Assembly: GCA_007132635.1 (NCBI GenBank)
Contig: SLOG01000345.1
Span: 1-5,587 of the forward strand
DNA length: 5,587 bases
Source: Limnochordia bacterium
GTDB lineage: Bacteria > Bacillota > Limnochordia > Darwinibacteriales > SLO01
Direction: 5' to 3'
The notes under the pieces were generated by a model that worked only from the letters and a program-made list of their open reading frames with translations, was not told where the DNA came from and did not search any database. Below are positions 1-5,587 of the stretch, piece after piece (within the stretch, counting starts at the first letter, position 1; every line of letters begins with the position of its first letter). The position numbers were made by a program, and so were the translations under genes.

Positions 1-1266
1 ATAATCCGCGTGCTGCCCATAGTGGAGCAGGGTCCCGTCTTTCGGTTGCTGTCAAAAGACAAAGCCATTGATGTGTTTGAACAACTGAACGTCGACGAGC
101 AGCAGGTGCTTCTCAGCAGTTTTCAAGAAGAAAGAGCCATTGAGCTCTTTAGCAACTTAGATCCCGATGACCAAGCTGAACTCGTGGACGAACTCCCCGC
201 CAAGGTGGCAAACCGACTAATAGCGCGTCTATCGCCAGAAGAAAGGAAGTACCTTGGGCTTCTGATGGGCTATCCAGCAGACACTGCTGGTCGAATTATG
301 ACACCAGAATATGTGTCCCTGCGTGCTGACATGACAGTGCAAGCAGCCTTGGACAAGCTGCGAGAAGTTAGTCCGAGCAAGGAAACGATCTACTACTGTT
401 ATGTCGTGGATAACACTCGCCATCTAGAAGGGGTTGTCTCGCTGCGCGACCTAATCGTCGCTTCGCCGGACGCCTTGGTGAGCAGTATCATGGCAACAGA
501 TATCGTCGTCTGTGACACTTTGGAAGACCAAGAGCTTGTAGCGAAACGCATCCAGGAACACGACTTTTTGGCTCTGCCTGTCGTTGACAGAGAACACCGC
601 TTAGTTGGTATTGTCACGGTCGACGATGCCATGGACATCCTGGAAGAGGAAGCAACAGAAGACATCTATGTGAAAGCCGGTTTGGGCGACATCAAAAGCC
701 GCGACGTCACTCGCAGTTTCGACCTTATAAAAGGAAGTGTTTTCCAGGCACTGCGAGCGCGACTGCCCTATCTAGTCATCACGCTTTTTGGTGGCATGTT
801 GGCTGGCGGCGTCATCGGAGCCTTTGAGGAAGCACTGGCAGCAATCGTTATACTAGCTTTCTTCATCCCAGTCATCATGGACATGGGGGGAAATGTCGGC
901 ACTCAATCCTCCACCATTTTCACCCGAGGGCTCCTATTGGGGCATATCAGCATAGACCAATTCCTCACTCAGGTTCTGCGTGAAACCAAGGTTGGCGCAG
1001 CCATGGGGCTATTTCTGGGTACAGGCGGCGGCCTCTTCGGACTCATCTGGCAGGGAAGTTGGCAAATTGGACTAGTTGTCGGCCTCTCCCTATTCTTCAC
1101 TATCACGACGGCTACGGTCGTGGGTTTTGTTGTTCCTTTTACCTTGACGAAGATGGGGTTGGACCAAGCAGCAGGTGCCGATCCAATTATCACGACTCTC
1201 AAAGACGTGACAGGCCTGCTGATTTATTTTGGCATGGCACACATCTTTTTGGGACACCTGATGTAG
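1..1266 (+). CDS. mgtE: Magnesium channel/transporter MgtE, 5'-truncated by window edge
   Basis: MgtE is a dimeric inner-membrane Mg2+ channel whose cytosolic domains sense Mg2+ and close the pore. The frame is open from base 1 (421 visible codons, numbered from the first). Residues 1 to about 95 are the end of the helical MgtE_N domain. Two CBS domains follow, about 96-158 (starts near GRIMTPEYV) and 159-218 (with LVGIVTVDD), then the acidic stretch LEEEATED. A linker or plug helix follows at about 225-253, then five membrane segments from about 256 to the end. The family pore signature GGNxGxQSxTxxxRG lies at 296-310. D402 in KDVTGLLIYF matches the pore aspartate D432 of Thermus MgtE. A GTG at 10-12 could be read as a start, but the preceding codons (I-I-R) continue the N-domain pattern, family members are about 450 residues, and only 9 bases precede it. 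The true start is therefore probably upstream. The family call is firm; the start is not visible. Confidence 0.95.
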   Translation: MIRVLPIVEQGPVFRLLSKDKAIDVFEQLNVDEQQVLLSSFQEERAIELFSNLDPDDQAELVDELPAKVANRLIARLSPEERKYLGLLMGYPADTAGRIMTPEYVSLRADMTVQAALDKLREVSPSKETIYYCYVVDNTRHLEGVVSLRDLIVASPDALVSSIMATDIVVCDTLEDQELVAKRIQEHDFLALPVVDREHRLVGIVTVDDAMDILEEEATEDIYVKAGLGDIKSRDVTRSFDLIKGSVFQALRARLPYLVITLFGGMLAGGVIGAFEEALAAIVILAFFIPVIMDMGGNVGTQSSTIFTRGLLLGHISIDQFLTQVLRETKVGAAMGLFLGTGGGLFGLIWQGSWQIGLVVGLSLFFTITTATVVGFVVPFTLTKMGLDQAAGADPIITTLKDVTGLLIYFGMAHIFLGHLM

Positions 1267-1278
1267 AGAACGCGGAGC

Positions 1279-1307
1279 GGGAAGACTCCTACTAAAAGAG
1301 GCTTCCC
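1279..1307. terminator. Imperfect hairpin between convergent genes, possible weak terminator
   Basis: GGGAAG at 1279-1284 pairs with CTTCCC at 1302-1307. After a 3-nt bulge, CCT (1288-1290) pairs with AGG (1299-1301), leaving an 8-nt loop. It sits in the 53-bp gap between the mgtE stop and the phosphodiesterase stop, where a shared terminator would be expected. Neither strand has a run of T after the stem, so it is not a standard intrinsic terminator. It could act weakly or protect 3' ends. Confidence 0.35.
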
Positions 1308-1319
1308 TCGCTTCACCAT

Positions 1320-2033
1320 TCAGATCGTCTTACCGACGCGTTCCGGGTAATCTGTGATAACAGCATCCACTCCAAGCCCTCTCATAGCCGAGAGGGCCTC
1401 GGGCTCATTCACTGTGTAAGGATGGATGAGTATCCCAGAGTCATGACAGCCAGAGACAATGTCTTTGGTCACGGTCCTGAAGTATGGATGCACAGCCGCA
1501 GCCCCGAGCGTCTTAGCATACTGCCACGGCTTGAAAAGAGCAGCCGTGTACAAGGGAGCTGTTCGCACACGGGGTTCGAGCTGACGAATGCGGTGGAGCC
1601 GATAGTGATCGAACGACGAGACGATAGCCTGGTCCACAAGGCCAAACTCCTGCAGACCACTGACAACAGCTTCCTCGACCGGGGCGCTCCGGGCTGTATC
1701 ATGCTTGATCTCCACATTTAAAAGACAAGTGCTTCCCTTTACTAAAGCAAACAACTCACGCGCTGCCGGGATTCTCTCCCCTTGAAAATGAGGCGCAAAC
1801 CACCTGCCCGCATCAAACTGCTGCAGCTCACGCAGCGTTTGTGCGGCAATCAGACCGTTGCCGTCAGTCGTCCGATCGATCGAAGCATCGTGGCAGATGA
1901 CAAGTTGTCCATCTTTAGTCAAATGTACATCAAACTCTAACCCATCAACCCCGAACTCAAGTGCTTCACGAAAGGCCGCCATCGTATTTTCGGGGGCTCG
2001 ACTAGAAAACCCCCGATGTGCGATAACCTTCAA
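1320..2033 (-). CDS. Glycerophosphodiester phosphodiesterase, cytosolic UgpQ/GlpQ-like
   Basis: This enzyme hydrolyses glycerophosphodiesters (deacylated phospholipids) to glycerol-3-phosphate and an alcohol. The 237-residue protein is a complete single GDPD TIM barrel, of usual length for the short cytosolic class, with no signal peptide. Visible motifs are AHRGF at 5-9 (catalytic H6, with R7), APENT at 13-17, and GLEFDVHLTKDG at 31-42 with metal ligands E33 and D35. They continue with ICHD at 46-49 (second catalytic H48), NVEIK at 106-110 (third acidic ligand E108), and the C-terminal PYTVNEPEA and DAVITDYPE stretches. The family usually has W-T-V-N where this protein has Y-T-V-N. The start is TTG, chosen because GGAGGT lies 9 nt upstream and the protein then opens directly on the conserved AHRG strand. 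It converges with mgtE and diverges from the methyltransferase. Family assignment is firm; which diester it prefers cannot be told. Confidence 0.95.
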   Translation of the reverse strand: MKVIAHRGFSSRAPENTMAAFREALEFGVDGLEFDVHLTKDGQLVICHDASIDRTTDGNGLIAAQTLRELQQFDAGRWFAPHFQGERIPAARELFALVKGSTCLLNVEIKHDTARSAPVEEAVVSGLQEFGLVDQAIVSSFDHYRLHRIRQLEPRVRTAPLYTAALFKPWQYAKTLGAAAVHPYFRTVTKDIVSGCHDSGILIHPYTVNEPEALSAMRGLGVDAVITDYPERVGKTI

Positions 2034-2042
2034 ATCCTTAAC

Positions 2043-2048
2043 ACCTCC
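2043..2048 (-). promoter_or_regulatory. Ribosome binding site for the phosphodiesterase TTG start
   Basis: GGAGGT on the minus strand ends 9 nt before the TTG at 2033-2031. It is a near-perfect Shine-Dalgarno match and is the main support for the non-ATG start. Confidence 0.8.
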
Positions 2049-2065
2049 AGATCTCCTAGCGAAAC

Positions 2066-2071
2066 GAGGTG
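2066..2071 (+). promoter_or_regulatory. Ribosome binding site for the methyltransferase
   Basis: GAGGTG lies 8 nt before the ATG at 2080. It fixes the methyltransferase start there, even though the same frame stays open back to 1858 through antisense DNA of the phosphodiesterase gene. Confidence 0.75.
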
Positions 2072-2079
2072 AAATCCTA

Positions 2080-2691
2080 ATGCGTTACACGGGGGAACGC
2101 ATCATCCCTAAAGCCATGCGCCCCAGCAACGGCATGCTGCGCGAACACATCGCGCGGTACCAATTCGCCGCGCAGTGGGCACAAGGCCGAATTCTCGACT
2201 GTGCCTGCGGGGCCGGTTACGGTACACAGCTCCTTTTCAACCACAGCGAAAAACAAATCGACTACATAGTAGGCGTTGACATCGCCTATGAGACAGTCAA
2301 CTATGCTCGCTGGCACTACCCTGATCCCAAGGTGGAGTTCCTCGTTGGAGATGCTTTGGATGCATGTTTCATGCAGTCATTAGGCACCTTCAACACAATA
2401 GTGAGCTTCGAGACTCTAGAACACTTTCGCGAAGAAGACCGGTTCCTGGAAAACCTGCGGCACTGCTGCGCACCTAATGGAACGGTCATCCTATCGACCC
2501 CTTTCGGTCGGGGACGATATCAACCTTGCGGTGATGCCTACCACGCTTGGCAATTGACCATCGCAGAGTTTCACTCATTGATTCGACGCCATTTCCCAAA
2601 CGCAATATTCTACCACCAGGTCGACACCACCATCGAAAAACCGCGCCCTGGAAAGCGCTACTGGCTAGGTGTTGCTATCTGCCCAGTTTAG
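2080..2691 (+). CDS. Class I SAM-dependent methyltransferase, substrate unknown
   Basis: The 203-residue protein has a single Rossmann-type methyltransferase fold of the Methyltransf_11/23/25 kind. The N-terminus (TGERIIP at 4-10, then EHIARYQFA) resembles the lead-in of SAM methyltransferases often found near glycan or cell-surface genes. Motif I is ILDCACGAGYG at 38-48, the SAM-binding glycine loop. D67 in VGVDIAY is the likely ribose-binding acidic residue. FLVGDALD at 87-94 is motif III-like, TIVSFETLEHF at 106-116 is the motif IV region, and GTVILSTPFGRG at 134-145 is the following strand. The protein is soluble with no signal peptide. It is cysteine-rich for its size (C41, C43, C96, C129, C130, C150, C201), but no metal-site spacing is obvious. 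The start is set by GAGGTG 8 nt upstream. It diverges from the phosphodiesterase gene, and its TAG overlaps the carboxyltransferase TAA. Neither neighbour reveals a substrate, so small molecule, lipid or glycan are all possible. Confidence 0.88.
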   Translation: MRYTGERIIPKAMRPSNGMLREHIARYQFAAQWAQGRILDCACGAGYGTQLLFNHSEKQIDYIVGVDIAYETVNYARWHYPDPKVEFLVGDALDACFMQSLGTFNTIVSFETLEHFREEDRFLENLRHCCAPNGTVILSTPFGRGRYQPCGDAYHAWQLTIAEFHSLIRRHFPNAIFYHQVDTTIEKPRPGKRYWLGVAICPV

Positions 2692-4016
2692 CTATCGTGA
2701 CGCTTAGCCAAAAATTTCTTTGCGATCTCAGGGAAGAGAATGTATGTGAGGACGTCCTCTTCCTGCTGAATAAACTCCTCGACCTCAGCCCTACCTTTGC
2801 CCATAAGCGGTTCCAAGGAATCAGCCGGCCGACTCGTCATCGGTTCGCCATCAATGACCTGTCGTCGCACCTCCTCATCAATTTCACCAGGGGGCCTACC
2901 GTAGAGACCCTTCACATAGTCCTTCATTTCCTTAGACTTGATACTGTAGCGACTCCCAGTGATGACGTTAAAGAGCGCCTGTACACCTACGATTTGACTC
3001 ATCGGAGTCACTAACGGCGGATACCCAAGCTCACGGCGAACCCGCGGTACTTCTGCCACAATCTCGTCGTAGCGATCCCCCATCTTCTGCTGCTCCAGTT
3101 GAGCTCGCAGATTGGACAGCATGCCCCCTGGAATTTGGCTAACCAACACTTCCGTATCGACCTTGATCATAGGTCGCTTATAGGACTCGAGGATTCGCTG
3201 CATGACTTTGTTCGCCTCATTAAGAAGCGCCAGATCAATGCCGCTGTCGTATGGAGTGTCCTCAAGAGCTGCTACGAGGGACTCCGTGGGGGGCTGCGAT
3301 GTTCCGAGAGCCAGCGGCGACAGGGCCGTGTCGATGACGTCAACACCGGCTTTGACTCCTGCCCAATAGGTCATAGAAGCCAACCCACTAGTATAATGAG
3401 AGTGCAGCTGTATCGGTAGGTCGACTGCGTCCTTGAGTCCAGAAACCAAGGGCCCCACTTGGGCGGGTCGCAGCAGACCGGCCATATCTTTGATACAAAT
3501 AGAGTCCGCTCCCAACTGAGCCAGTTCCTTTGCCAGGCTTAGGTACCCCTCCACATTGTGAATGGGACTCACAGTGTACACCAGCGCTGCCTGACAGTGG
3601 CCTCCTGCTCGCTTGGTCGCTTGAATGGATCGCTCAAGATTCCGGGTATCGTTAAGAGCGTCAAAAACCCGAATGATGTCAATTCCGTTCTCTATAGACT
3701 TCTCGATAAAGGCATCAACTACATCATCGGGATACTGGTGATACCCCAAAAGGTTTTGCCCTCGTAAGAGCATCTGCAGTTTGGTCTTGGGAAGCCGTTT
3801 CCGCAAGACCCGGAGACGCTCCCATGGGTCCTCGTTTAAGTAACGAAGGCAGCTGTCGAAGGTAGCCCCACCCCATACCTCTAAGGAGTGAAACCCAGCA
3901 CGGTCAATACGCTCCGTGATCTCTAGCATATCCTCCAACTTCAGCCGTGTTGCCAAAAGCGATTGATGCGCGTCGCGAAACAACGTCTCGGTAATCCCTA
4001 CTCGCTTCTCTATCAA
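2688..4016 (-). CDS. oadA: Carboxyltransferase subunit, OadA/PycB 5S type, without biotin domain
   Basis: This subunit moves CO2 between oxaloacetate/pyruvate and carboxybiotin. The 442-residue protein holds an HMGL-like TIM barrel (about 1-270) followed by the conserved PYC/OADA domain (about 290-435). Visible signatures are TLFRDAHQSLLATR at 11-24 (metal ligand D15), LEVWGGATFD at 45-54, LLRGQNLLGY at 83-92, and RVFDALND at 116-123. Next come ICIKDMAGLL at 173-182, where K176 is the carbamylated metal-binding lysine of the family, and LHSHYTSGLA at 204-213 (metal ligands H205 and H207). GTSQPPTES at 238-246 and VTPMSQIVG at 336-344 follow. It ends right after the conserved FPEIAKKFL helix, so the linker and biotinyl domain fused onto classical OadA are absent; the carrier is encoded two genes upstream. 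The TTG start has a perfect AGGAGG 8 nt before it, inside the last codons of the beta-subunit gene, suggesting coupled translation. A 5S subunit of a transcarboxylase-like complex is the main alternative role. Confidence 0.93.
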   Translation of the reverse strand: MIEKRVGITETLFRDAHQSLLATRLKLEDMLEITERIDRAGFHSLEVWGGATFDSCLRYLNEDPWERLRVLRKRLPKTKLQMLLRGQNLLGYHQYPDDVVDAFIEKSIENGIDIIRVFDALNDTRNLERSIQATKRAGGHCQAALVYTVSPIHNVEGYLSLAKELAQLGADSICIKDMAGLLRPAQVGPLVSGLKDAVDLPIQLHSHYTSGLASMTYWAGVKAGVDVIDTALSPLALGTSQPPTESLVAALEDTPYDSGIDLALLNEANKVMQRILESYKRPMIKVDTEVLVSQIPGGMLSNLRAQLEQQKMGDRYDEIVAEVPRVRRELGYPPLVTPMSQIVGVQALFNVITGSRYSIKSKEMKDYVKGLYGRPPGEIDEEVRRQVIDGEPMTSRPADSLEPLMGKGRAEVEEFIQQEEDVLTYILFPEIAKKFLAKRHDS

Positions 4017-4020
4017 AGCC

Positions 4021-5139
4021 TCAGCCTCCTAACAGTGCTAAAAACAGCCCAGCGGCGATAGCAGACCCGATCACCCCGGCCACATTCGGGCCCATGGCAT
4101 GCATCAACAGGTGATTGCCCGGATCGGCTTCCTGTCCTACTTTCTGCACAACTCTCGCGGCCATTGGTACAGCCGAAACTCCGGCCGCGCCGATCAGCGG
4201 ATTCACCCGACCCCCGGACAAAGCCGTAGCCAACTTCCCAAATAGGACACCGCTAGCAGTACCGGCGGCAAAAGCCGCCACTCCTAAGAGGAGAATTGTG
4301 ATCGTTTGGAGGGTAAGAAACGTCGCTGCGTCGGCTGTCGCCCCCACAGTCAAACCCAAAAAGACTGTAACGATGTTTACGATTTCATTTTGGGCAGTCT
4401 TGGCGAGTTTTCCCGTCACACCGCACTCCCGCAGGAGATTTCCAAACATGAGCATACCCAGAAGGGGCAGTGAGGTCGGAATCAACAGCGCTCCAAAAAG
4501 TGTGACGACGATAGGAAAGAGGATTTTTTCGAGTTTGGACACGTCTCGCAGCTGACTCATGCGAATCCGGCGCTCTGATTTTGTGGTCAAAGCATACATG
4601 ATCTTAGGTTGGATGATTGGGACCAAAGCCATATATGCATAGGCAGCGATAGCAACCGGTGCCAGAACTTCCGGGCTTAGGCGAGAAGCGAGGAAAATCG
4701 CGGTAGGGCCGTCCGCCCCGCCGATGATGGCAATTGACGCGCTCTGAGGAAGGGAAAAGTCCAGTGCGTAGGCCCCAAGAAAAGTAGCGAATATGCCCAC
4801 CTGTGCAGCGGCTCCTAAGAGCAAGTTCCGAGGATTGGCAATCAGCGGGCCGAAATCCGTCATGGCCCCGACACCAAGGAAGATAAGCGGTGGATACAAG
4901 CCCGTATGGATACCCTGGTAAAGTATGTAAAGCAAGCCGCCTTCATCCATTATCCCCGAGGCCGGGAAATTGGCCATCATCATTCCGAAGGCAATGGGGA
5001 CCAAAAGCAATGGTTCGTAGTTTTTTCGGATGGCTAGATAAAGCAGAAAGAACGCAGCACAAAACATCACTAGGTCCTGCCAGTTTACGGCATTGAAACC
5101 AGTGCTGTCCCACAAAACGTTCAGCATTTCACCCCACAT
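4021..5139 (-). CDS. oadB: Sodium-pumping decarboxylase beta subunit (OadB/MmdB/GcdB family)
   Basis: This integral membrane subunit decarboxylates carboxybiotin and exports Na+. The 372-residue protein is almost entirely hydrophobic segments and matches the usual family length. The catalytic hairpin IIGGADGPTAIFLASRL is at 138-154. With an offset of 60, the residues known from Klebsiella OadB mutagenesis all align: D143 (D203), Y169 (Y229), N313 (N373), G317 (G377), S322 (S382) and R329 (R389). The last four lie in NPLIGAAGVSAVPMAARVV. Other family stretches are FLGVGAMTDFGPL at 87-99, LMFGNLLRECGV at 230-241, and HAMGPNVAGVIGSA at 347-360. All pump residues are present, so the subunit should be active. 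The ATG at 5139 is preceded by AGGGGG; an in-frame ATG four codons later (M5) is an alternative start. It lies 12 nt after the biotin carrier gene and 4 nt before the carboxyltransferase gene. OadB, MmdB and GcdB cannot be separated by sequence alone. Confidence 0.95.
   Translation of the reverse strand: MWGEMLNVLWDSTGFNAVNWQDLVMFCAAFFLLYLAIRKNYEPLLLVPIAFGMMMANFPASGIMDEGGLLYILYQGIHTGLYPPLIFLGVGAMTDFGPLIANPRNLLLGAAAQVGIFATFLGAYALDFSLPQSASIAIIGGADGPTAIFLASRLSPEVLAPVAIAAYAYMALVPIIQPKIMYALTTKSERRIRMSQLRDVSKLEKILFPIVVTLFGALLIPTSLPLLGMLMFGNLLRECGVTGKLAKTAQNEIVNIVTVFLGLTVGATADAATFLTLQTITILLLGVAAFAAGTASGVLFGKLATALSGGRVNPLIGAAGVSAVPMAARVVQKVGQEADPGNHLLMHAMGPNVAGVIGSAIAAGLFLALLGG
4025..4030 (-). promoter_or_regulatory. 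Ribosome binding site for the carboxyltransferase TTG start
   Basis: A perfect AGGAGG ends 8 nt before the TTG at 4016-4014. It is embedded in the final Leu-Gly-Gly codons of the upstream beta-subunit gene, and it decides the TTG start. Confidence 0.85.
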
Positions 5140-5147
5140 ACTGACAG

Positions 5148-5153
5148 CCCCCT
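5148..5153 (-). promoter_or_regulatory. Atypical ribosome binding site for the beta subunit
   Basis: AGGGGG overlaps the TAG stop of the biotin carrier gene and ends 8 nt before the ATG at 5139. It differs from the ideal AGGAGG at one base, while the carrier and carboxyltransferase sites are perfect. This may lower beta-subunit translation or make it depend on coupling to the carrier gene. Confidence 0.5.
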
Positions 5154-5496
5154 ACTCAATCACAGCGATCGTCTCACCAGTCTCAACGGAATCACCTTCA
5201 GCGGCAATGTCCACGACCTTACCGGCAACCGGTGCTGAGATCTCGTTTTCCAGCTTTAACGCCTCCAAAGTCAGCAGGACATCCCCTTCTTCCACTTGGT
5301 CGCCTACCTTGACCTTGGTCGAGACAATGGTTCCAGACAAGGGAGCTGTCACTTTGTGCCCCTCGACAGCTGTCTTTCGCTTAGGCGACGTACCTGCTGA
5401 CGGCGTTTCCTTAGCGGATACCGCTTCATCCTCTTCTAATGGCTCTACAATCACCTCGTAGACTCGGTCGTCAATCGTTACTTTATACTTTGCCAC
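5152..5496 (-). CDS. Biotin carboxyl carrier protein of the decarboxylase (MmdC/OadA C-terminal type)
   Basis: This small carrier shuttles carboxyl groups on biotin from the carboxyltransferase to the membrane beta subunit. Of its 114 residues, 1-20 (KYKVTIDDRVYEVIVEPL) match the short arm seen before biotinyl domains of decarboxylases. Residues 21-47 form a charged Glu/Ala/Ser/Pro-containing linker, shorter than the Pro/Ala linkers of many homologues. Residues 48-114 form the flattened beta-barrel: TAPLSGTIVS at 50-59, GDQVEEGDVLLTLEALKLEN at 65-84, and SAPVAGKV at 87-94. K81, 33 residues from the C-terminus, is the expected biotinylation site. The flanking residues are Leu-Lys-Leu where the family normally has Met-Lys-Met; the codons are TTA AAG CTG at 5259-5251. 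A lipoyl domain is unlikely, because the E-x-x-K-x-E-N-E-I spacing and SAPVAG are biotinyl-type. The start is GTG, supported by GGAGGAGG just upstream. It follows the previous gene by 1 nt and precedes the beta subunit by 12 nt. Confidence 0.92.
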   Translation of the reverse strand: MAKYKVTIDDRVYEVIVEPLEEDEAVSAKETPSAGTSPKRKTAVEGHKVTAPLSGTIVSTKVKVGDQVEEGDVLLTLEALKLENEISAPVAGKVVDIAAEGDSVETGETIAVIE

Positions 5497-5497
5497 G

Positions 5498-5587
5498 CTA
5501 ATCCTCCTCCACTCGCCGTATGGTCAACGCTCCGTGTATCCCCCGACTGTGAAACACCGCACTGATCATGGCAATATCCGCTGCTTG
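5498..5587 (-). CDS. C-terminus of a probable OadG/MmdD-like small decarboxylase subunit (partial)
   Basis: The minus strand is open from the window edge to a TAG at 5500-5498, giving the last 29 residues of a protein. These read ADIAMISAVF then a short basic and hydrophobic tail ending ALTIRRVEED. The pattern of an Ala/Ile-rich helix followed by a strand ending in I-R-R-V resembles the C-terminus of gamma/delta subunits of sodium-pump decarboxylases, which also carry an N-terminal membrane anchor (not visible here). Position agrees: this gene usually precedes the biotin carrier in methylmalonyl-CoA decarboxylase operons. Its end overlaps the carrier's ribosome binding site, and only 1 nt separates its stop from the carrier's GTG. 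That a coding region ends here is well supported by operon packing; the family is an inference from 29 residues. Confidence 0.6.
   Translation of the reverse strand, partial: QAADIAMISAVFHSRGIHGALTIRRVEED
5503..5510 (-). promoter_or_regulatory. Ribosome binding site for the biotin carrier GTG start
   Basis: GGAGGAGG ends 6 nt before the GTG at 5496-5494, with the outer GGAGG 9 nt away. It also encodes the last Glu-Glu residues of the upstream gene. It fixes the GTG start and implies translational coupling. Confidence 0.85.

Noticed and set aside
1990..2016. Perfect 7-bp inverted repeat TCGGGGG / CCCCCGA with a 13-nt loop
   Set aside because: It falls exactly on the codons of the conserved HRGF and APENT motifs of the phosphodiesterase and has no T run; coding constraint explains it, though it could still fold in the mRNA.
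1858..2079. A 74-codon N-terminal extension of the methyltransferase frame
   Set aside because: It runs antisense through the conserved 5' part of the phosphodiesterase gene, and a good GAGGTG site marks the ATG at 2080, where family homology begins.
2034..2130. Possible sigma-70-like promoter elements on both strands near the divergent junction
   Set aside because: The best pairs match only about 3-4 of 6 bases in each box; too weak to report as promoters.
2547..3014. Open plus-strand frame of 155 codons spanning the methyltransferase end and the carboxyltransferase antisense strand
   Set aside because: It overlaps two well-supported genes in other frames and shows no recognisable domain.
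4115..4555. Open plus-strand frame of 146 codons opposite the beta subunit
   Set aside because: It is antisense to a strongly conserved membrane protein gene, has low-complexity composition and no ribosome binding site that stands out.
5152..5496. Lipoyl domain instead of biotinyl domain for the small carrier, suggested by the missing methionines
   Set aside because: The N-terminal arm, the ENEI and SAPVAG signatures and the neighbouring decarboxylase subunits all point to a biotin carrier.

Overview
The window is a compact, ordinary-looking bacterial chromosome segment with six genes and almost no spare DNA. Strong GGAGG-type ribosome binding sites, several TTG and GTG starts, roughly balanced base composition, an MgtE magnesium channel and a split biotin-dependent sodium-pump decarboxylase together suggest an anaerobic Bacillota (clostridial or related) genome. 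The genus cannot be told from the sequence.

Left part (1-2033): a magnesium channel gene, mgtE, runs rightward and is cut at its 5' end by the window edge. It converges on a leftward cytosolic glycerophosphodiester phosphodiesterase gene across a 53-bp gap holding an imperfect hairpin. Middle (2080-2691): a small class I SAM-dependent methyltransferase diverges from the phosphodiesterase gene across only 46 bp, which carry both ribosome binding sites. Its stop codon overlaps the stop codon of the next, leftward gene.

Right part (2688-5587, all leftward): a tight operon. In transcription order it contains the last 29 codons of a probable small gamma/delta-type (OadG/MmdD-like) subunit, a free-standing biotin carrier protein, an OadB/MmdB-type sodium-pumping beta subunit, and a free-standing 5S-type carboxyltransferase (OadA/PycB domain without its own biotin domain). 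Spacings are 1, 12 and 4 nt, so the genes are almost certainly co-transcribed. Together they should decarboxylate a carboxylic acid (oxaloacetate, or methylmalonyl-CoA if a 12S subunit lies upstream) via carboxybiotin and couple this to Na+ export.

No mobile element, CRISPR array, RNA gene or clearly new system is visible. The points most worth a second look are the biotin carrier's ALKL motif in place of the usual AMKM, the gene order of the pump operon with its unseen upstream part, and the very tight divergent and convergent junctions around the methyltransferase.
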